From Ruminococcaceae bacterium UBA1691 (GTDB taxonomy: Bacteria > Bacillota > Clostridia > Oscillospirales > Acutalibacteraceae): a DNA stretch of 9,922 bases. This document shows positions 5,744 to 9,922 of this stretch, piece by piece. The notes under the pieces were generated by a model. It was not told where the DNA came from, did not search any database, and saw only the letters and a program-made list of their open reading frames with translations. The translations under genes and the position numbers were made by a program. Position 1 is the first letter of the stretch. Each line of letters begins with the position of its first letter. Where the stretch lies: positions 1 through 9,922 of the forward strand of contig DCJV01000151.1 of assembly GCA_002320555.1 (NCBI GenBank), in the 5' to 3' direction.

Positions 5744-6637
5744 ATGACTGAAACACGCACTGCTTTTATTTCCATCGTGGGGTGCCCGAATGTTGGGAAA
5801 TCTTCGCTTTTAAACCGGATGCTCGGTCAGAAGATCGCCATCGTTTCCGATAAACCGCAAACTACCCGCACACGCATCATGGGCGTCCTGACGCAAGATG
5901 AGATCCAGCTGGTATTTACCGACACGCCGGGCTTTCATCGCCCGCATAATAAGCTGGGCGAAAAAATGGTCAAGGCGATCGGCGACAGCATCGCCGATGT
6001 GGACGCCTGCCTGTTTGTCGTGGAGCCGCAGGGCGAGCTGCGGCAGGCGGAAAAAGAGCTCATCCAGCGCTTTCAGGCGGAAAATCTGCCCGTGATCCTT
6101 GCCATCAACAAGATCGATACACTCCCGCGCAAAGAGCTTTTGATGGAGCGCATTCTCAAGCTCTCCGCTCTCTATGATTTCACGGCGGTCGTCCCCGTCT
6201 CTGCGATCAATGGAGACGGCGTTCCGGAACTGCTTGAGGAGCTGAAAAAGCTCTCTGTTCCCTCCATGCATTTCTTTCCGGACGACACGCTCACCGATCA
6301 GCCGGAGCGTGTTATTGCCGCAGAAATCATTCGGGAGAAGCTGTTGCGCCTACTTGAGCAGGAGATTCCACATGGGATCGCCGTCAGCGTGGAAAAAATG
6401 CGCGAACGCGACAGCAGCGATCTGATGGACGTGGAAGCAACGATTTACTGCGAGCGCGAAAGCCATAAAGGCATTGTGATCGGCAAAAAAGGCGCGATGC
6501 TCAAGAAGGTTTCCACCTATGCCCGTGAGGATATGGAGCGTTTCTTCGGCTGCCGCATCAATCTGCAATGCTGGGTGAAAGTCAAGGAGGACTGGCGCAA
6601 CCGCGAGGGGCTGATTCATAACTTTGGCCTGGACTGA
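5744..6637 (+). CDS. era: GTPase Era
   Basis: A 297-residue Era GTPase that binds the 3' end of 16S rRNA and assists 30S assembly. The G domain has G1 GCPNVGKS (13-20), the switch segment PQTTRTRI (38-45), G3 DTPG (60-63), G4 NKID (122-125) and G5 SAI (153-155). The C-terminal KH domain carries GIVIGKKG (243-250) and the typical end segment VKVKEDWRNRE. The length is normal. ATG 5744 is chosen over the in-frame TTG 5735: the protein then begins MTETRTAF, and AAAAGG (5729-5734) lies 9 bases upstream. It is preceded by a 500-base non-coding region rather than by cdd or dgkA directly. A small GACT/AGTC hairpin spans the stop codon, too weak to call a terminator. Confidence 0.98.
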   Translation: MTETRTAFISIVGCPNVGKSSLLNRMLGQKIAIVSDKPQTTRTRIMGVLTQDEIQLVFTDTPGFHRPHNKLGEKMVKAIGDSIADVDACLFVVEPQGELRQAEKELIQRFQAENLPVILAINKIDTLPRKELLMERILKLSALYDFTAVVPVSAINGDGVPELLEELKKLSVPSMHFFPDDTLTDQPERVIAAEIIREKLLRLLEQEIPHGIAVSVEKMRERDSSDLMDVEATIYCERESHKGIVIGKKGAMLKKVSTYAREDMERFFGCRINLQCWVKVKEDWRNREGLIHNFGLD

Positions 6638-6669
6638 CCAGTCTATTTTGAGCGAATGGGAGTATTGTC

Positions 6670-6894
6670 ATGCGATCTGAGCAGGAGATGTCCGACCTGA
6701 TTTTGAACACGGCCAGGGAGGACAAGCGCATCCGTGCCGTCTATATGAACCGCTCCCGTACCAACCCCAATGCGCCAAAGGATATCTTTTAGGATTATGA
6801 CATTGTCTACGTCGTGCGGGAAACCCGCTTTCTGCTCCATGTGCAGAGGCTCCCAAAGGATGCATCTGCAATTTACGAATCTATCGTTTTCTGA
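6670..6894 (+). pseudogene. decayed aminoglycoside 6-nucleotidyltransferase (ANT(6)/AadE-like) remnant
   Basis: The first 50 or so codons match the start of ANT(6) enzymes, which adenylylate streptomycin at position 6: MRSEQEMSDLILNTA, then DKRIRAVYMN, SRTNPNAPKDIF and, after a stop, DYDIVYVV. The frame is broken by TAG at 6790-6792, where homologues have Q before DYD. The nucleotidyltransferase G-S-R motif has become R-S-R, losing the key glycine. After about codon 52 the resemblance ends, and the frame closes with TGA at 6892-6894 (74 codons, against about 280-300 in full enzymes), so most of the gene is deleted. A good ribosome-binding site, GGGAG (6658-6662), still precedes ATG 6670. It sits 32 bases after era, interrupting the usual era-yqzL-recO order, which suggests an acquired gene now degenerating. 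It cannot be functional. Confidence 0.85.
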
Positions 6895-6948
6895 CAGAAA
6901 TAGAGAAATCAAAAATTACCTCTGATATTCCCCCTGTTGTGTGAGACA

Positions 6949-7002
6949 GTAAGTAATGCCGTCTGATCGAGGCGAACTACTTACAAGAACGCACATGCGT
7001 TC
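6949..7002. promoter_or_regulatory. hairpin plus 16-bp palindrome upstream of the yqzL-like gene
   Basis: GTAAGTA (6949-6955) pairs with TACTTAC (6978-6984), with an inner GCC/GGC stem (6958-6960/6971-6973). Two bases later comes a near-perfect palindrome, GAACGCA-CA-TGCGTTC (6987-7002). There is no U tract, so it is not an intrinsic terminator. The palindrome could be an operator or part of the yqzL-recO leader. Apart from this, the stretch 6895-7032 holds no gene except a 12-codon frame (ATG 6995 to TGA 7031-7033) that overlaps the yqzL start as TGATG. Confidence 0.35.
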
Positions 7003-7032
7003 GATTCTGTACGAGCAGGGAGAGGATTATTG

Positions 7033-7200
7033 ATGGACAACAATCAACAAGCGTGGGCGCAATTTGCCGCAACCGGCCGGGTGGAAGACTACCTGCGGTT
7101 CCGGATGCAGGCAGAAAATCGTACGCAGCCCACGCAGGAGGCATCGACCCATGCGCCTGAATACGGACGGCCTGGTCATCCGGGAACAGAATATCGGTGA
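7033..7200 (+). CDS. yqzL: YqzL-like small protein
   Basis: A 55-codon gene. Its start, MDNNQQAWAQFAATGRVEDY followed by LRFRMQAE, fits the pattern of YqzL-like proteins of Firmicutes (W-x-x-F-x-x-T-G-x-x-x-x-Y-L), small cytosolic proteins of unknown function of about 45-50 residues. Position supports the call: in Bacillus yqzL lies between era and recO. GGGAGAGG (7018-7025) is 7 bases before ATG 7033. The last 17 codons overlap the start of recO in another frame (7151-7200). This tail is rich in proline, glycine and charged residues and looks unconserved, so the protein may simply run on into recO. The overlap suggests translational coupling. Confidence 0.75.
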   Translation: MDNNQQAWAQFAATGRVEDYLRFRMQAENRTQPTQEASTHAPEYGRPGHPGTEYR

Positions 7201-7891
7201 GGCGGACCGCAGGGTAACGCTGCTCACGCGCGACTATGGCATCGTGCATGCCTTTGCTCGCGGCGCGCGGCGGATCAAAAGCAACGCTTTAACCGCCACT
7301 CAGCTTTTGAGCTATTCCCGTTTCTCCATTTTTCAGGGACGGGACAGCTACATAATCGATGAAGCAGAACCGATTGAGGTTTTCTTTTCCCTGCGCGGGA
7401 ATATGGAAAACCTCTCTCTTGCGCTATATTTTGCCCAGCTCATGGCGGAGCTTGCGCCGGAGCTGGACGATGCGGCGCCGTATTTGCGGCTGATTCTGAA
7501 TACGCTGCATCTCCTCGCCGCCGGCAAGCGCCCGCCTTTACAGCTGAAGGCCATCTTTGAGCTGCGATTGCTCTCGATTGCAGGTTATATGCCGAGTCTG
7601 GTCGCCTGTGAAACCTGTGGCGCATTCGAATCCGATCCGATGTATTTCGACACGGTGCATGGCCGTCTCTATTGCAAAAACTGCCGCCCCAAAACACCGC
7701 ACGACACGCTGCCCATCGGCGTTGTCACGGCCATGCGGCACATTGTGTTTTCCGATTTCGACAAGGTGTTTGGCTTTACGCTTCCAGATGACAGCCTTCG
7801 AATTCTGTCAAATATCTCCGAGCGATATCTTCTCGCACAGACGCAGCGAGGATTTCAGACGCTGGATTTCTATCATCAGGTAACATCCTGA
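7151..7891 (+). CDS. recO: DNA repair protein RecO
   Basis: A 246-residue RecO, which with RecF and RecR loads RecA onto SSB-coated gaps and anneals single strands. The N-terminal OB fold (about 1-80) has the typical start LNTDGLVIREQNIGEADRRV and GARRIKS. A helical middle section follows, then the zinc-binding motif CETC (153-156) and CKNC (175-178), which many RecO proteins keep. Length is normal for the family. ATG 7151 is chosen because AGGAGG (7136-7141) is 9 bases upstream and the OB fold starts at once; the open frame upstream (from 7064) is the shadow of yqzL. It overlaps yqzL by 50 bases and is followed 72 bases later by mutS2. Confidence 0.96.
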   Translation: MRLNTDGLVIREQNIGEADRRVTLLTRDYGIVHAFARGARRIKSNALTATQLLSYSRFSIFQGRDSYIIDEAEPIEVFFSLRGNMENLSLALYFAQLMAELAPELDDAAPYLRLILNTLHLLAAGKRPPLQLKAIFELRLLSIAGYMPSLVACETCGAFESDPMYFDTVHGRLYCKNCRPKTPHDTLPIGVVTAMRHIVFSDFDKVFGFTLPDDSLRILSNISERYLLAQTQRGFQTLDFYHQVTS

Positions 7892-7934
7892 TTTTGCAGA
7901 ATAACCGTTTCTTACTTTCTTCTCGTAAAGGATA

Positions 7935-7940
7935 TATACT
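7935..7940 (+). promoter_or_regulatory. possible -10 element before mutS2
   Basis: The 72-base recO-mutS2 gap is AT-rich and contains TATACT (7935-7940), about 24 bases before the mutS2 start. No convincing -35 is found 16-18 bases upstream. No terminator separates recO from mutS2, so cotranscription is equally likely. Confidence 0.25.
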
Positions 7941-7963
7941 TTACATAATCAATAGGAGAATTT

Positions 7964-9922
7964 ATGATGAAAACAACAGAAAACCGTCATTACCGCTCCC
8001 TGGAGCTGGATAAAATCTTAGAAATGCTCGCTTCTCACGCCACCTGTGCAGATGCAAAGGAGCTTGCGCTGGCGCTCACGCCGCAGACGGATCTATATCT
8101 GGCACGCGCCCTGCTGAAACAGACGGAGGATGCGCACATGCTCCTCGCCCGGTTTGGCGGGCCGTCCTTTGGCGGACTGCGCAATGTCAATAACGCTTTG
8201 CAGCGCGCGGCTGCTGGGGGGATGCTGACCATGCGCGAACTGCTCGATATCGCCGAGGTGTTGCGTGTGATCCGTTCCCTTTCGGAATGGCGATCCCGCA
8301 GCGCGGGGGTGGATACCTGCCTCGACAATTTCTTTCAGGCGCTTATGCCGAACAAATTTCTGGAGGAGCGTATTATCAATGCGATTCTTTCTGAGGATGA
8401 AATGGCCGATAGCGCCTCCCCCACTCTGCAGGATATCCGGCGCAAAATCCGCGCCGCCAGTTCGCGTGTACGCGACCGGCTCGATCAGATGATCCGCTCC
8501 CCGCACTATCAGAAATTCTTACAGGAGCCCATTGTCACCCAGCGCAACGGGCGCTTCGTCGTCCCTGTCAAAAACGAAAACCGCGGCGAGGTCGCGGGTC
8601 TTGTCCACGATACTTCCTCCAGCGGCGCGACCGTCTTCATTGAGCCGATGGGCGTGGTGGAGGCCAATAATGAGATCAAGGTGCTCCAGAGCAAGGAGCG
8701 CGATGAGATCGACCGGATCCTCATGGAGCTGTCTACCGAGGCGGGCTCCTTTGCGGATACGGTCAAGGCGAGCTACGAATGCGCGGTGGAGCTCAATCTG
8801 ATTTTCGCCAAGGCGCAGCTCGCCTACGAGATGAAGGCCGCGCCCCCACTCCTCAATGACGAAGGGATTATCGAGCTGCGGCATGCGCGGCATCCTCTGA
8901 TTGCAAAAGACAAGGTCGTACCCACAGATATCCGCCTCGGCGGGGACTTCGACACGCTCGTTATCACCGGCCCCAACACGGGCGGCAAGACCGTATCGAT
9001 CAAAACAATCGGCCTGCTCACGCTGATGGCGATGTGCGGCCTGATGATTCCGGTTGCCGATCAGAGCCGCATCTCCGTCTTCACGCATGTGCTCGCGGAT
9101 ATCGGAGATGAGCAGAGCATCGAGCAATCCCTCTCCACCTTCTCCGCTCACATGACCAATATCATCGACATCCTGCGTCAGGCGGACGGACACAGCCTCG
9201 TGCTCATCGACGAGCTGGGCGCGGGCACGGACCCGATAGAGGGCGCTGCGCTCGCCATGGCGATCCTCGAGCAGCTCCATTTACAGGGCGCAAAGGTTGC
9301 CGCCACCACCCATTATGCAGAATTGAAGGCTTACGCCCTGCAAACGCCGCGCGTAGAAAACGGCTGCTGTGAATTTGACGTTGCCACGCTGCGGCCGACC
9401 TACCGCCTGCTCATTGGTGTGCCCGGGCGGTCGAACGCCTTTGCGATTTCAGAGCGGCTGGGCATGGAAAGCGCTATCGTAGGCCGGGCGAGAGAGCTCG
9501 TCTCAGCAGAGAACACGCGGTTTGAGGATGTGGTGGAAAGCCTGGAAAAAAGCCATCAGGCGCTTGAGCAGGAGCGCGAGGAGGCACGGACACAGCGAAG
9601 CGAAGCGGAAGCAATCCGGCAACGGGCGGAAGAGCAGCTCAAGAGCATTGACCAACTGCGCAACAGGGAAATCGAGCAGGCGCGCGCGCAGGCGATGCGC
9701 ATTGTAGAGCAGGCACGGCGGGAATCGCAGGCCTTCCTGATGGAGCTGGAAAAGCTCAAAAAGGAAAAGGAGCATTCTCAAAACCTGGCTGATCTTGCGC
9801 GGCGCGCAAAATCACAGATGAAACAGCACGCAAACGCGATGGCCGAAGTGACAAATCCGGTCGTTGCCCCGGTGGTGGACGATGCGGATTACGTCCTCCC
9901 CCGCCCGCTGAAGATCGGCGAT
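7964..9922 (+). CDS. mutS2: MutS2 family ATPase, C-terminus beyond the window
   Basis: The first 653 codons of MutS2, open to the window edge; full proteins have about 780-790 residues. After the N-terminal domain and the core helical clamp (about 1-310) come the ABC-type ATPase motifs: Walker A GPNTGGKT (336-343), signature region STFSAHM, Walker B LVLIDELGAGTDP (D416) and the HYAELK switch segment. A long charged coiled coil follows (about 520-615). The C-terminal KOW and Smr nuclease domains are not yet reached. MutS2 lacks the mismatch-binding domain; in Firmicutes it acts on recombination intermediates and on collided ribosomes. AGGAG (7954-7958) is 5 bases before ATG 7964 and 8 before the adjacent ATG 7967, so the second may be the real start. 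Walker B is followed by PIEG, where PTEG is more usual. Confidence 0.97.
   Translation, partial: MMKTTENRHYRSLELDKILEMLASHATCADAKELALALTPQTDLYLARALLKQTEDAHMLLARFGGPSFGGLRNVNNALQRAAAGGMLTMRELLDIAEVLRVIRSLSEWRSRSAGVDTCLDNFFQALMPNKFLEERIINAILSEDEMADSASPTLQDIRRKIRAASSRVRDRLDQMIRSPHYQKFLQEPIVTQRNGRFVVPVKNENRGEVAGLVHDTSSSGATVFIEPMGVVEANNEIKVLQSKERDEIDRILMELSTEAGSFADTVKASYECAVELNLIFAKAQLAYEMKAAPPLLNDEGIIELRHARHPLIAKDKVVPTDIRLGGDFDTLVITGPNTGGKTVSIKTIGLLTLMAMCGLMIPVADQSRISVFTHVLADIGDEQSIEQSLSTFSAHMTNIIDILRQADGHSLVLIDELGAGTDPIEGAALAMAILEQLHLQGAKVAATTHYAELKAYALQTPRVENGCCEFDVATLRPTYRLLIGVPGRSNAFAISERLGMESAIVGRARELVSAENTRFEDVVESLEKSHQALEQEREEARTQRSEAEAIRQRAEEQLKSIDQLRNREIEQARAQAMRIVEQARRESQAFLMELEKLKKEKEHSQNLADLARRAKSQMKQHANAMAEVTNPVVAPVVDDADYVLPRPLKIGD

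Noticed and set aside
6949..6984. Integron attC site next to the resistance gene relic
   Set aside because: The arms do not match the RYYYAAC and GTTRRRY core sites, and no integrase or cassette structure is present.
6987..7002. LexA/DinR-type SOS box before yqzL-recO
   Set aside because: The GAAC and GTTC half-sites are 8 bases apart rather than the 4 of the Firmicute consensus.
8519..9280. 253-residue minus-strand frame opposite mutS2
   Set aside because: It lies entirely within mutS2, whose motifs are intact; the reverse frame is a codon-usage shadow.

Overview
The window is a bacterial chromosome segment with housekeeping genes packed on both strands. Gene content and order suggest a Firmicute, most likely a moderately GC-rich member of the Clostridia. 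The phoH-ybeY-dgkA-era-yqzL-recO order, Obg with its C-terminal OCT domain, Mini-RNase III, a YitT/DUF2179 membrane protein and MutS2 all fit. This is inferred from protein families and synteny; no 16S or other direct marker is present.

Left part, minus strand (about 1-2880): obg (ribosome-assembly GTPase) leads a tight group with mrnC (23S rRNA maturation) and a YitT-family membrane protein, with gaps of only 23-31 bases. Beyond it, at the window edge, lie a compact hairpin cluster and a possible truncated reading frame. The 280-base divergent intergenic region (2877-3156) holds a promoter for obg on one strand and an extended -10 promoter for phoH on the other.

Middle, plus strand (3157-5285): phoH, ybeY (14-base overlap) and dgkA (undecaprenol/diacylglycerol kinase) end in a clear rho-independent terminator. 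The usual neighbours yqfF/pgpH and cdd are absent.

Most interesting region (5286-5743): the stretch between the dgkA terminator and era has no credible gene. It contains a 278-base GC-rich segment (5320-5597) whose ends pair perfectly and whose interior forms a nested, branched set of helices, including a 20-bp helix with one bulge. An extended -10 promoter sits just upstream, so that transcription would begin at the base of the closing stem. I do not recognise it as 6S, SRP, tmRNA or RNase P RNA. It is either an undescribed structured RNA or a MITE-like palindromic element bounded by TA. It is followed by an AT-rich inverted repeat and an era leader with two mutually exclusive hairpins, one covering the era ribosome-binding region.

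Right part (5744-9922): era is followed by a decayed remnant of an ANT(6)-type aminoglycoside nucleotidyltransferase with an internal stop and a lost catalytic glycine. Then come a hairpin and palindrome, a yqzL-like small gene overlapping recO, recO itself, and a mutS2 gene cut off by the window edge. Together the genes cover ribosome maturation (Obg, MrnC, YbeY, Era), RNA metabolism (PhoH), envelope lipid recycling (DgkA) and DNA repair or ribosome rescue (RecO, MutS2).
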